The notes under the pieces were generated by a model, which searched no databases, was not told the DNA's origin, and saw only the letters and a program-made list of their open reading frames with translations. Shown piece after piece: positions 1 through 8,625 of a stretch of DNA of 44,057 nucleotides. The position numbers and the translations under genes were made by a program. The stretch is from the NCBI GenBank assembly GCA_963169635.1, contig CAUJDL010000078.1:1-44057 (forward strand), given 5' to 3'. Source of the DNA: Bacteroidota bacterium. GTDB taxonomy: Bacteria; Bacteroidota; Bacteroidia; Chitinophagales; Chitinophagaceae. The stretch's first letter is position 1; each line of letters starts with the position of its first letter.

Positions 1-2
1 TA

Positions 3-992
3 TATCCAGAAGAAAAACATTTTAAAAACATTCAGCAATTAACTTTTGGTGGCGATAATGCTGAAGCTTATTTTAGTTTTGATGGTAAGTATTTAATTTT
101 TCAAAAAACTAATCCTAAAGAAGGTGTTCAGTGCGACCAAATTTTTATTGGAAAAATTCCAAAAGCTGGCGAACCATTTAACTATAAAATGGTAAGTACA
201 GGTAAAGGAAGAACTACTTGTGCTGCATTTATGAAAGATGGTAAGCATTTTATTTATGCATCTACACATTTAGGAAGCGAAGATTGTCCACCACCACCAG
301 ACAGAAAAAAATATGGCAATAAATATATATGGCCATTATACCCAAGCTTTGATATTTTTATGGCTGATACTTCTGGTAAAATAGTAAAACAATTAACTAA
401 AGAACCAGGTTACGATGCTGAAGGAACTATTTCTCCTGATGGTAAAACAATGGTTTTTACAAGTACAAGAGATGGCGATTTAGAATTGTATTTAATGGAT
501 TTAAAAACATTGAAAGTAAAACGTATTACTCATAGTGTAGGCTACGATGGAGGTGCATGGTTTAGCCCTGATGGTAAAAAAATAATTTGGCGTGCTAGTC
601 GTCCTAAAACAGATACAGAAATAAAAGAATACAAAGATTTACTTGCAGAAAATATTGTAGCACCAACAAATATGGAAGTTTGGGTTGCAAATGCTGATGG
701 CAGTAATGCTAAACAAATTACTAATTATGGCCAAGCAAATTGGGCTCCTTATTTTATGCCAGATAGTAAAAGAATTATTTTTGCTAGTAATCATGAATAT
801 AAAAAAGGATTTCCATTTAATATGTATATCATGAATGGCGATGGAAGTAATTTAACTAAAATAAGCAGAGATAAAGGCTTTGATGCTTTTCCTATGTTTA
901 GCTACGATGGTAAAAAAATTGTTTTCTGTAGTAATAGAAATAATGGTGGCACAAGAGATACCAATATTTTTATAGCAGATTGGGCAGAGTAA
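3..992 (+). CDS. TolB-like PD40 beta-propeller protein (5' end outside window)
   Basis: The reading frame is open from the first bases of the window, so the N-terminus, including any signal peptide, is missing. A downstream ATG at 189 is internal, because PD40-like sequence continues upstream of it. About 330 residues are visible. They contain at least five WD40-like PD40 blades of the form SPDGKxxxFxSxRDG, for example SPDGKTMVFTSTRDG, SPDGKKIIWRAS, PDSKRIIFASN and SYDGKKIVFCSNRN. In this family such blades build TolB-like periplasmic propellers that act in protein-protein contacts, often in envelope or peptidase contexts. I cannot tell whether a peptidase or OmpA domain lay upstream. A strong terminator follows at 1031, so the gene ends a transcription unit. 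The fold call is secure; the role is unknown. Confidence 0.85.
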   Translation, partial: YPEEKHFKNIQQLTFGGDNAEAYFSFDGKYLIFQKTNPKEGVQCDQIFIGKIPKAGEPFNYKMVSTGKGRTTCAAFMKDGKHFIYASTHLGSEDCPPPPDRKKYGNKYIWPLYPSFDIFMADTSGKIVKQLTKEPGYDAEGTISPDGKTMVFTSTRDGDLELYLMDLKTLKVKRITHSVGYDGGAWFSPDGKKIIWRASRPKTDTEIKEYKDLLAENIVAPTNMEVWVANADGSNAKQITNYGQANWAPYFMPDSKRIIFASNHEYKKGFPFNMYIMNGDGSNLTKISRDKGFDAFPMFSYDGKKIVFCSNRNNGGTRDTNIFIADWAE

Positions 993-1030
993 TTTAAGTA
1001 TCTATATTTTTTCTCTCATAAACTACAATC

Positions 1031-1066
1031 AAAGGGGAAGAACTAATAATTCTTCCCCTTTTTCTT
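1031..1066 (+). terminator. Intrinsic terminator after the PD40 gene
   Basis: A perfect 12-bp stem, AAAGGGGAAGAA (1031-1042) with TTCTTCCCCTTT (1050-1061), encloses a 7-nt loop and is followed by a T-rich tract. It lies 39 bp past the stop codon of the PD40 gene. Confidence 0.93.
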
Positions 1067-1231
1067 TTTCAAATCTATATAAACTATAAATTTTTATCAT
1101 ATTAATGACAATACATAATTATTAATGTGGATTTTATTTCTTTGTTCTTTTAGGCATTTTATGATTAAATAGTTAATTTGGCATGTTTTTAGCACTTTAA
1201 TTAAAGTGTTATTTTTAGATAGAATAAAAAT

Positions 1232-1618
1232 ATGAAAATGAAAAAGTTTTTATTATTCATGGCTTTAACAGTTTGCTCATTTGCTTTTGTAACAGATGAA
1301 GCAAGTAATGATATTTTAAATGCTTTAAAATCTGCCAATGCAGAGCAACTTACTGAGTATTTTGATAGTTTTATAGATTTAAAACTTCCAGAGAAAGAAG
1401 AAGTAAAAAATATGAGCAAAAATCAAGCTGGTATTGCTTTAAAAGCTTTTTATAATGATAATAATATTAAAGGATTTAATTTAACCTCACAAAGAGAAAT
1501 GGGTGGTACAATGTACATTGCTGGCAAATTAAAAAACAACGATAAAGGTTATAATATTACTGTAATGGCTAAAAAAACTGGCGATAGTCAAAAAATTATT
1601 TCTATTAGAATAAATTAG
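1232..1618 (+). CDS. DUF4783 family secreted protein
   Basis: This 128-residue protein begins MKMKKFLLFMALTVCSFAF, a basic stretch followed by a hydrophobic core, which suggests Sec export. The mature part resembles the DUF4783 family common in Bacteroidota: a helical start (NDILNALKSANAEQLTEYF), then a beta-rich part with MGGTMYIAGKLKNNDKGYNITV, an NTF2-like pattern. No catalytic residues can be named and the function is unknown. The start at 1232 is chosen because the signal peptide begins there. The gene stands alone between a terminator and the convergent ribF, whose stop lies only 9 bp away. Family assignment is by recollection of the pattern. Confidence 0.8.
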   Translation: MKMKKFLLFMALTVCSFAFVTDEASNDILNALKSANAEQLTEYFDSFIDLKLPEKEEVKNMSKNQAGIALKAFYNDNNIKGFNLTSQREMGGTMYIAGKLKNNDKGYNITVMAKKTGDSQKIISIRIN

Positions 1619-1636
1619 GGTTCTTAGTTATTCTAA
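1605..1636. terminator. AT-rich hairpin across the convergent DUF4783/ribF stops
   Basis: A perfect 9-bp inverted repeat, TTAGAATAA (1605-1613) and TTATTCTAA (1628-1636), spans both stop codons. It is placed to work as a small bidirectional terminator. It is weak because it is A/T-only apart from one G-C pair and lacks a clear T-run. Confidence 0.4.
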
Positions 1637-2563
1637 ACTCTTTAATACAGTTTCTTTATCTAATAATAACTGGTGTTTTAAGGCTTCTAAACCTTGTAAG
1701 TGCATATCTTCTCTAATAAATTTTTTAATAATTACTTTCAAATTTTCGTTGTAAATATCTTCATCAAAATCAAAAATATTTACTTCTATTACCCTTCTTT
1801 TGCCATTTACAACAGGTCTGCTACCAATGTATAACATACCTTTTAATAGTGGTTGGTTGTTGGCTAATTTTCTTTCTACCATTACAGCATAAACTCCATC
1901 TGCAGGTACTAATTTTTCTTCATTATTTAACTGCAAATTAGCTGTAGGATAACCAATTGTTCTACCAAGTTGATCACCTTTAATCACTGTTCCTTCAAAA
2001 AAATAATCATAACCTAACAATTCTTTAGCAATAAAAATATCTGCATGTAAAATAGCTTTTCTAACTCTTGTACTGCTAATAGTAGCTTCTGCTAAAGCTT
2101 TAGCATCTATTTCTTGCACTTCAAAACCTAATTGCTTTCCATACAATTCTAATAATTGATAATCACCTTTTCTTTCAAAGCCAAAACGATGATCGTAACC
2201 AATGATTAAAATTGTTGGCTTAAATTTTTTGTATAAAAAATCGTTGATATAAGCTTCTGCAGTTAGGTTAGAGAAAGCATCGTTAAAAGGCACTACAACT
2301 ACATTATCAATGGCTTCTTGCGATAGTAATAAAAGCTTTTCTTCTAAAGTGTTTATTAAATGTACACCAGATGTATCGCCTACAACTTTTCTTGGATGAG
2401 GATAAAAAGTAATTACCACAGATTCGCCATTTACTTCTTTAGCTTTTGCTTTTAATTGATGTAAAATTTTTTTATGTCCTTCATGCACACCATCAAAAGT
2501 GCCAATAGTAACCACTGCATGACGAAAAACAGGTAATTGCTCTAAATCTCTATAAATATTCAT
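1628..2563 (-). CDS. ribF: Bifunctional riboflavin kinase / FAD synthetase
   Basis: RibF phosphorylates riboflavin to FMN and adenylylates FMN to FAD in the cytosol. The 311 residues match the usual length. The N-terminal nucleotidyltransferase domain shows GTFDGVHEGH near residue 22, FYPHPR near residue 53 and ISSTRVRKAI near residue 165. The C-terminal flavokinase domain shows GRTIGYPTANL near residue 202. Both activities therefore look intact. It is divergent from purM across a 69-bp gap and convergent with the DUF4783 gene. No FMN riboswitch is visible upstream. Confidence 0.96.
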   Translation of the reverse strand: MNIYRDLEQLPVFRHAVVTIGTFDGVHEGHKKILHQLKAKAKEVNGESVVITFYPHPRKVVGDTSGVHLINTLEEKLLLLSQEAIDNVVVVPFNDAFSNLTAEAYINDFLYKKFKPTILIIGYDHRFGFERKGDYQLLELYGKQLGFEVQEIDAKALAEATISSTRVRKAILHADIFIAKELLGYDYFFEGTVIKGDQLGRTIGYPTANLQLNNEEKLVPADGVYAVMVERKLANNQPLLKGMLYIGSRPVVNGKRRVIEVNIFDFDEDIYNENLKVIIKKFIREDMHLQGLEALKHQLLLDKETVLKSLE

Positions 2564-2603
2564 AACAACAAAAATAATGAATGGCTAATAGTTTAGGGTA
2601 AAT

Positions 2604-2611
2604 TACCTTTG
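2604..2611 (+). promoter_or_regulatory. Probable -7 element of the purM promoter
   Basis: TACCTTTG matches the Bacteroidota -7 consensus TAnnTTTG, 21 bp upstream of the purM ATG. I see no good -33 TTTG at the expected distance, so only this half is supported. Confidence 0.45.
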
Positions 2612-2632
2612 TAATAAATAATAAGTTTTCAA

Positions 2633-3805
2633 ATGTCTTTATACAATCAAAGAGGTGTATCTGCACAAAAAGAAGAAGTTCATGCAGCAATTAAAAATTT
2701 AGATGCTGGTTTATATGCACATGCTTTTTGCAAAATGTATCCTGATTACTTAACAGGCAACCCAAATTTTGTTAATATATCTCATGCAGATGGTGCAGGT
2801 ACTAAAAGCATTTTAGCTTATTTGTATTGGAAAGAAACAGGCGATGTAAGTGTTTGGAAAGGTATTGCTCAAGATGCTGTAGTAATGAATTTAGATGACC
2901 TTTTATGTGTAGGTGTTTATGATAATTTTTTATTTAGCTCTACTATTGATAGAAATAAAACTAAAATACCTGGCGAAGTATTAGAAGCTGTAATTAATGG
3001 CACTCAAGAGTTTTTTGATGAAATGAAAAAGTATGGTATTCATATTCATTATTTAGGAGGCGAAACTGCAGATGTAGGCGATGTAGTAAGAACCATTGCT
3101 GTAAATGGTACAATGACTGTTCGTTGGCAAAAAGATAAATTAATTACTAACGAAAAAATAGATGCAGATAATGTTATTGTTGGCTTTGCATCTTACGGAA
3201 AAACAATTTATGAAAATAATTATAATAGTGGTTTAGGCAGTAATGGTTTAACAAGTGCCAGACACGATGTATTAAGTAAATATTATGCAGAAAAATATCC
3301 TGAAACTTTTGAAAATAGCTTAAACAATCAAGTAGTTTATATTGGTAAAAATAAATTATCAGATAATTATAAAGTAGATAATACTACAACTTCTATTGGC
3401 AAATTATTATTAAGCCCAACACGTACTTATGCACCTTTAATGAAAGTTTTGTTAGAAGAACATTTTGAAAATATCAATGGTATTATACATTGTAGTGGTG
3501 GTGGACAAACAAAATGTATGAAGTATTTGCCTAAAGCATTAAGAGTAATAAAAAATAATTTATTTACTACTCCGCCTATAATGCAATTAATAAAAGAAAA
3601 TTCTGGAGCCGATGATAAAGAAATGTATCAAGTATTTAATATGGGTCATAGGTTAGAAATTTTTACTCATTTAAAAGCTGCAGAGCAAATGATTAATGTA
3701 GCACAATCATTTGGTATTGATGCAAAAATTATTGGTCATACAGAAGCTGCATCTCAAAAAGAACTAATTATTAAAGGTGGTTTTGGTGAAATAAAATATG
3801 TGTAG
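2633..3805 (+). CDS. purM: Phosphoribosylformylglycinamidine cyclo-ligase (AIR synthase)
   Basis: PurM closes the imidazole ring of FGAM to make AIR with ATP, the fifth step of purine synthesis. At 390 residues it is the longer Bacteroidota type; the E. coli enzyme is about 345. Visible family features are SHADGAGTKS near residue 50, the metal/ATP region KGIAQDAVVMNLDDLLCVG, GGETADVGDVVR near residue 143, the NSGLGSNGLTSARHD segment, and HCSGGGQTK near residue 286. It is followed by a 148-bp gap before glgC. purL, the preceding pathway step, lies 1.6 kb downstream but has its own promoter. Confidence 0.95.
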   Translation: MSLYNQRGVSAQKEEVHAAIKNLDAGLYAHAFCKMYPDYLTGNPNFVNISHADGAGTKSILAYLYWKETGDVSVWKGIAQDAVVMNLDDLLCVGVYDNFLFSSTIDRNKTKIPGEVLEAVINGTQEFFDEMKKYGIHIHYLGGETADVGDVVRTIAVNGTMTVRWQKDKLITNEKIDADNVIVGFASYGKTIYENNYNSGLGSNGLTSARHDVLSKYYAEKYPETFENSLNNQVVYIGKNKLSDNYKVDNTTTSIGKLLLSPTRTYAPLMKVLLEEHFENINGIIHCSGGGQTKCMKYLPKALRVIKNNLFTTPPIMQLIKENSGADDKEMYQVFNMGHRLEIFTHLKAAEQMINVAQSFGIDAKIIGHTEAASQKELIIKGGFGEIKYV

Positions 3806-3953
3806 TTGTTACTTCATTTAATAAATTAAATTTTTGGTTGAATATTTTTAAAAAATGTGTACCTTTCTTTATAAGTAATTTATTTTACTACTAACTTCAT
3901 AGCATAGTAACATAATCTAAATAATATTCAATAAAAATAATAGCCTTTAATAT

Positions 3954-5237
3954 ATGTCTTCAATTAGTAAAAACACTGTAGCAGTAATACTTGGTGGTGG
4001 TGCAGGTTCTCGTTTATATCCTTTAACAATGGCACGTAGTAAACCTGCAGTACCTATTGCAGGAAAATACAGATTAGTAGATATACCTATTAGTAACTGT
4101 ATTAACAGTAATATTACCAGAATATTTGTACTTACACAATTTAATAGTGCATCATTAAACAAACACATTAAAAACACTTATCACTTTAGTGCATTTAGTA
4201 CAGGCTTTGTAGATATTTTAGCAGCAGAGCAAACACCAGATAGCGAAAGTTGGTTTCAAGGAACTGCAGATGCTGTAAGAAAAAGTTTAAAGCATATAGA
4301 AAATTTAGATTTTGATTATGTATTAATTCTTAGTGGCGACCAACTCTATCAAATGGATTTTGCAAATATGATTGCAGCTCATAAAGAAAGTAATGCAGAT
4401 TTAACTATTGCTACTATACCTGTAAATGCTAGAGAAGCTACAGAATTTGGTATAATGAAAACTAATGAAGAAAATATTATTACATCATTTATAGAAAAAC
4501 CTAAAAGTGAACTTTTACCAAATTGGATTAGCGATACTGGCGAACAAATGAAAAAAGAACATAGAAACTATTTAGCTTCTATGGGTATTTATATTTTTAA
4601 TAGAAAAGTTTTATTTAATTTTTTACAAGATGTACATCCTAATGCTACAGATTTTGGAAAAGAAATTATTCCTAATTCAATAGAAAATTATAAAGTTATC
4701 AGCTATCAATATGATGGTTATTGGACAGATATAGGAAATATTTATTCCTTCTTTGAAGCTAATATTTTACTTACTTCAGAAATACCACAATTTAATTTAT
4801 TCGATAATGCTAAAACTGTTTATTCTCGTCCAAGAATGTTGCCTCCTGCAAAAATTAGTGGCACTACATTAGAGAAAACAGTTATTGCAGAAGGTTGTAT
4901 TATACATGCAAGTCGTATAGAAAATAGTGTAGTAGGTATAAGATCAAGAATTGGGCATGGCACTACTATTGTAAATTCTTATATAATGGGTAACGATTAT
5001 TATGAAACAATAGAAGAAATGGCAGATAATTTAATTAATGGTAAACCCAAAACAGGTATTGGAGAAAGATGTTATATTAAAGATGCTATTATTGATAAAA
5101 ATTGCAGAATTGGTAATGATATAAGAATTAATGGAGGCAAACAATTAGAAAATACTGAACATAAATTATATACCATAAAAGATGGAATAGTGGTAGTAAA
5201 AAAAGGAGCTATTTTGCCAGATGGTTTTGTTATTTAA
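3954..5237 (+). CDS. glgC: Glucose-1-phosphate adenylyltransferase (ADP-glucose pyrophosphorylase)
   Basis: The enzyme makes ADP-glucose from ATP and glucose-1-phosphate for glycogen synthesis. The 427-residue protein begins with the nucleotidyltransferase loop GGGAGSRLYPLT (residues 14-25), followed by SKPAVPIAGKYRLVDIPISNC, spaced here as in GlgC proteins. It continues with GTADAVR, LSGDQLYQMDF, the FIEKPK segment and DGYWTDIG. The C-terminal third is a left-handed beta-helix (GCIIHASRIENSVVGIRSRIG). No other glycogen gene is present in the window. The purM-glgC gap is 148 bp and shows no clear promoter match. Confidence 0.95.
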   Translation: MSSISKNTVAVILGGGAGSRLYPLTMARSKPAVPIAGKYRLVDIPISNCINSNITRIFVLTQFNSASLNKHIKNTYHFSAFSTGFVDILAAEQTPDSESWFQGTADAVRKSLKHIENLDFDYVLILSGDQLYQMDFANMIAAHKESNADLTIATIPVNAREATEFGIMKTNEENIITSFIEKPKSELLPNWISDTGEQMKKEHRNYLASMGIYIFNRKVLFNFLQDVHPNATDFGKEIIPNSIENYKVISYQYDGYWTDIGNIYSFFEANILLTSEIPQFNLFDNAKTVYSRPRMLPPAKISGTTLEKTVIAEGCIIHASRIENSVVGIRSRIGHGTTIVNSYIMGNDYYETIEEMADNLINGKPKTGIGERCYIKDAIIDKNCRIGNDIRINGGKQLENTEHKLYTIKDGIVVVKKGAILPDGFVI

Positions 5238-5272
5238 TTTTATAAAAATTTACCACTTTCTTTTATAAAAAA

Positions 5273-5302
5273 TTGCCCTGCACATCTCTTAGCTTACATT
5301 TG
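5273..5302 (+). promoter_or_regulatory. purL-hldD promoter
   Basis: A -33 TTG (5273-5275) and a -7 TACATTTG (5295-5302) are separated by 19 bp, which fits the Bacteroidota TTTG-N-TAnnTTTG pattern. The purL ATG is 75 bp downstream, giving a leader of about 70 nt. Confidence 0.65.
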
Positions 5303-5377
5303 CAGTAATTACAATCAAATGTTTATTTAAGTTTCATATAGTACATTCTTTTAGCTATATGAATTAAATTATTTACA

Positions 5378-7588
5378 ATGGAAATTACTGTAAAAACTGC
5401 ACAACAACTTAGACTTACAGAAGAAGAGTTTTCTTTAATAAAACAAAAATTAGGTCGTACTCCCAACTTTACAGAGTTGTGTGCATTTAGTGCTATGTGG
5501 AGTGAGCATTGTAGTTATAAAAACTCTATTAAATGGTTAAAAACTTTACCAAGAAGTGGAGGCAGAATGTTAGTAGCTGCTGGAGAAGAAAATGCAGGTT
5601 TAATGGATTTAGGTAATGGCTTTGGTGTAGTTTTTAAAATAGAAAGTCATAATCATCCAAGTGCATTAGAGCCTTTTCAAGGTGCAGCAACAGGTGTTGG
5701 CGGTATTCAAAGAGATATTTTTACTATGGGTGCAAGACCAATTGCTTCTTTAAACTCTTTACGCTTCGGAAATTTACAAGATAAAAAAACACAACATTTA
5801 TTAAGAGGTGTAGTACATGGTATTGGTCATTATGGTAATTGTTTTGGTGTACCAACAGTTGCAGGAGAAGTGTATTTTGAAGAATGTTATCATACCAATC
5901 CTTTAGTAAATGCAATGAGTGTAGGCATTTTAAAAAGTAATCAAATGATTAGTGCTACTGCAAAAGGAAAAGGTAATCCTGTTTTTTTTGTTGGTAGTGC
6001 TACAGGTAAAGATGGTATTGGAGGTGCAAGTTTTGCAAGTGCAGAAATTACGCATGAAAGTGTACAAGAATTACCTGCTGTACAAGTTGGCGATCCATTT
6101 CAAGAAAAAAAATTATTAGAAGCTTGTTTAGAATTATTAAATACAGATGCTATTGTTGGTATGCAAGATATGGGTGCTGCTGGTATTATTTGTAGCACTG
6201 CAGAAATGAGTGCTAAAGGAAATGTAGGTATGAGAATTGATTTGGAAAAAGTACCTACCAGACAATCAGATATGAAAGCATGGGAATTGCTTTTAAGCGA
6301 AAGCCAAGAACGTATGCTTATTGTTGTAGAAAAAGGAAAAGAACAACAAGTATTAAACATTTTTGATAAATGGGATTTAAGTGCTAGTAATATTGGCGAA
6401 GTAACAGATGATGGATTATTAAGTTTTTATATGCACGGAAATTTAGAAGCTCAAATACCTGCTTATGAATTAGTGTTAGGTGGTGGAGCTCCTCAATATG
6501 CAAGAGAGTATAAAGAACCTGCTTATTTTCAAAAAATAAATTCATTTAATCTTAATAGTATTGATGATATTACAGATGTAAAGACTGTTGCTGAGCAATT
6601 AATTCAACTACCTAACATTGCTAGCAAAAGATGGATATACACACAATATGATAGCATGGTAGGTACTGCAAATACAAGTACAAATGCACCAAGCGATGCT
6701 GCTATTATTTTAGCTAAAGAAACTAATAAATCATTAGCTGTAACAGTAGATTGTAATAGTCGTTATGTATTTGCAAATCCTTATATAGGTGCAATGATAG
6801 CTGTTGCAGAAGCTGCCAGAAATATTGTATGTAGTGGTGGCGAACCTATTGGCGTAACAAATTGTTTAAACTTTGGTAACCCTTACGACCCAGAAGTTTA
6901 TTATCAGTTTGTAAAAGCTGTAACAGGTATGGGTGATGCTTGTAAAAAATTTAATACACCTGTAACGGGTGGTAATGTTAGTTTTTATAATCAACATCCA
7001 GCAGGTGCAGTTTATCCTACACCAACAATTGGTATGGTAGGTGTGTTAGATAATTTTAATGATAGAATGACTTTAAATTTTAAAGCAGCAGAAGAGATAA
7101 TTATTTTAATAGGTACACAAAAGAATGATATTGCTTCTAGCGAATATTTACACAAATTAAAAGGTGTAGAATATTCTCCTGCTCCTGCTTTTGATTTAGA
7201 AGAAGAATATCAAGTACAACAATTCATTGCTTCGTTAATAAAAGAAAAATTAATTTCTTCTGCACATGATATTAGCGAAGGTGGTTTAATTGTTACTTTA
7301 TTAGAAAAGTGTTTTTATCATAATCTTGGGTTTAATATTAATGCTACACATAGTATCAGAAATGATAGTTTTTGGGTAGGTGAAGCACAAAGTAGAGTAG
7401 TAGTTTCTTTACCAAAAAATAAAGAACAACAATTATTATCATTGGCTGCTAAAACAAAAATTAATTGTACAGTTTTAGGTACTGTTACAAGTGGCGAAAT
7501 ACAAGTAAATAATGAAGATTGGGGTAATATTAGAACATGGAAAAATAAATATGATACTGCCATAGAAAACATCATCAACACTAAATAA
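5378..7588 (+). CDS. purL: Phosphoribosylformylglycinamidine synthase, PurL subunit (short form)
   Basis: PurL amidates FGAR to FGAM using ATP and ammonia, the fourth purine step. At 736 residues it is the short form that needs separate PurS and PurQ partners, neither of which is in this window. The sequence shows FSAMWSEHCSYKNS near residue 38, ESHNHPSALEPFQGAATGVGG spread over residues 88-108, the internal glycine-rich ATP loops, and a second duplicated PurM-like half with VTGGNVSFYNQ near residue 530 and SAHDISEGGL near residue 629. hldD follows after 9 bp, so the two are probably co-transcribed. Confidence 0.95.
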   Translation: MEITVKTAQQLRLTEEEFSLIKQKLGRTPNFTELCAFSAMWSEHCSYKNSIKWLKTLPRSGGRMLVAAGEENAGLMDLGNGFGVVFKIESHNHPSALEPFQGAATGVGGIQRDIFTMGARPIASLNSLRFGNLQDKKTQHLLRGVVHGIGHYGNCFGVPTVAGEVYFEECYHTNPLVNAMSVGILKSNQMISATAKGKGNPVFFVGSATGKDGIGGASFASAEITHESVQELPAVQVGDPFQEKKLLEACLELLNTDAIVGMQDMGAAGIICSTAEMSAKGNVGMRIDLEKVPTRQSDMKAWELLLSESQERMLIVVEKGKEQQVLNIFDKWDLSASNIGEVTDDGLLSFYMHGNLEAQIPAYELVLGGGAPQYAREYKEPAYFQKINSFNLNSIDDITDVKTVAEQLIQLPNIASKRWIYTQYDSMVGTANTSTNAPSDAAIILAKETNKSLAVTVDCNSRYVFANPYIGAMIAVAEAARNIVCSGGEPIGVTNCLNFGNPYDPEVYYQFVKAVTGMGDACKKFNTPVTGGNVSFYNQHPAGAVYPTPTIGMVGVLDNFNDRMTLNFKAAEEIIILIGTQKNDIASSEYLHKLKGVEYSPAPAFDLEEEYQVQQFIASLIKEKLISSAHDISEGGLIVTLLEKCFYHNLGFNINATHSIRNDSFWVGEAQSRVVVSLPKNKEQQLLSLAAKTKINCTVLGTVTSGEIQVNNEDWGNIRTWKNKYDTAIENIINTK

Positions 7589-7597
7589 TTTTTTAAC

Positions 7598-8599
7598 ATG
7601 AGTGAGCAACAAAATATTATTGTTACAGGTGCTGCAGGTTTTATTGGTAGTTGTATGGTGCAATATTTAAATGAACAAGGTTTTGAGAATATTTATATTG
7701 TAGATGATTTTGGCTATGAAGAAAAAAGAAAAAATTGGGAGCATAAAAAGTTTATTAAAATTATAGAGAGATATAATTTGTTTAATTGGCTTGATAATGA
7801 AAATCCTTCTATTAGTTGTATTATACATTTAGGTGCAAGAACAGATACTACAGAATTTAATTATGAAGTACATAGAGAATTAAACTTTAATTACTCAGTA
7901 CTTATTTGGAAATATTGTGTAGCAAATAATATTCCTTTAATATATGCATCATCTGCTGCTACTTATGGTAATGGAAATTTTGGTTATGATGATAATCATT
8001 CAATTATTGAAAAACTACAACCATTAAATCCTTATGGCATCAGTAAAAACGAATTTGATAAATGGGCTGTAAAGCAGCAAAATCAACCACCTTACTGGAC
8101 AGGCTTAAAATTTTTTAATGTATATGGCCCTAATGAATATCATAAAAAAAGAATGGCAAGTGTAATATGGCATTCTTTTAATCAAATAAAAAATGAAGGG
8201 GTAGTAAAACTTTTTAAAAGCCATCATCCACAATTTGAAGATGGTAAACAACTAAGAGATTTTATTTATGTAAAAGATGTTGTAAAAGTAATTTTGTGGA
8301 TGTATCAAAATATGATAAACCATCAATGGAAAAATGAAAATAATGGTTTGTATAATTTAGGTACTGGCAAAGCAAGAACTTTTGACGATTTAGTTAAAGC
8401 AACTTTTGCAGGCTTGCAACTATCGCCTAATATTATTTATATAGATATGCCTGAAGATATTAGAGATAAATACCAATATTTTACAGAAGCTAATATGCAA
8501 AAATTACATGAAGCTGGTTATACACAAGAGTTTTATTCTTTAGAAAATGGTGTAGCAGATTATGTAAAAAATTATTTAGTTTCGTTAAAAACTTATTAG
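7598..8599 (+). CDS. hldD: ADP-L-glycero-D-manno-heptose 6-epimerase
   Basis: This short-chain dehydrogenase/reductase converts ADP-D-glycero-D-manno-heptose to the L-glycero form for LPS inner core. The 333 residues show the Rossmann motif VTGAAGFIGS (9-18), RTDTTEF (81-87), the HldD-typical YASSAATYG (117-124), the catalytic YxxxK (Y146, K150) in NPYGISKNEFDKW, and FNVYGPNEYHKKRMASV. It lies 9 bp after purL and probably shares its transcript, although the pathways are unrelated. It converges on the next gene with a hairpin over the stops. Also known as rfaD. Confidence 0.93.
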   Translation: MSEQQNIIVTGAAGFIGSCMVQYLNEQGFENIYIVDDFGYEEKRKNWEHKKFIKIIERYNLFNWLDNENPSISCIIHLGARTDTTEFNYEVHRELNFNYSVLIWKYCVANNIPLIYASSAATYGNGNFGYDDNHSIIEKLQPLNPYGISKNEFDKWAVKQQNQPPYWTGLKFFNVYGPNEYHKKRMASVIWHSFNQIKNEGVVKLFKSHHPQFEDGKQLRDFIYVKDVVKVILWMYQNMINHQWKNENNGLYNLGTGKARTFDDLVKATFAGLQLSPNIIYIDMPEDIRDKYQYFTEANMQKLHEAGYTQEFYSLENGVADYVKNYLVSLKTY

Positions 8600-8625
8600 C
8601 TACAATTATTTTTTTTGAATTGTAG
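8600..8625. terminator. Bidirectional terminator hairpin between hldD and the LTA-synthase-like gene
   Basis: CTACAATT (8600-8607) and AATTGTAG (8618-8625) form a perfect 8-bp stem around a loop rich in T. The two convergent genes are only 6 bp apart, so the stem overlaps the minus-strand stop codon. Confidence 0.55.
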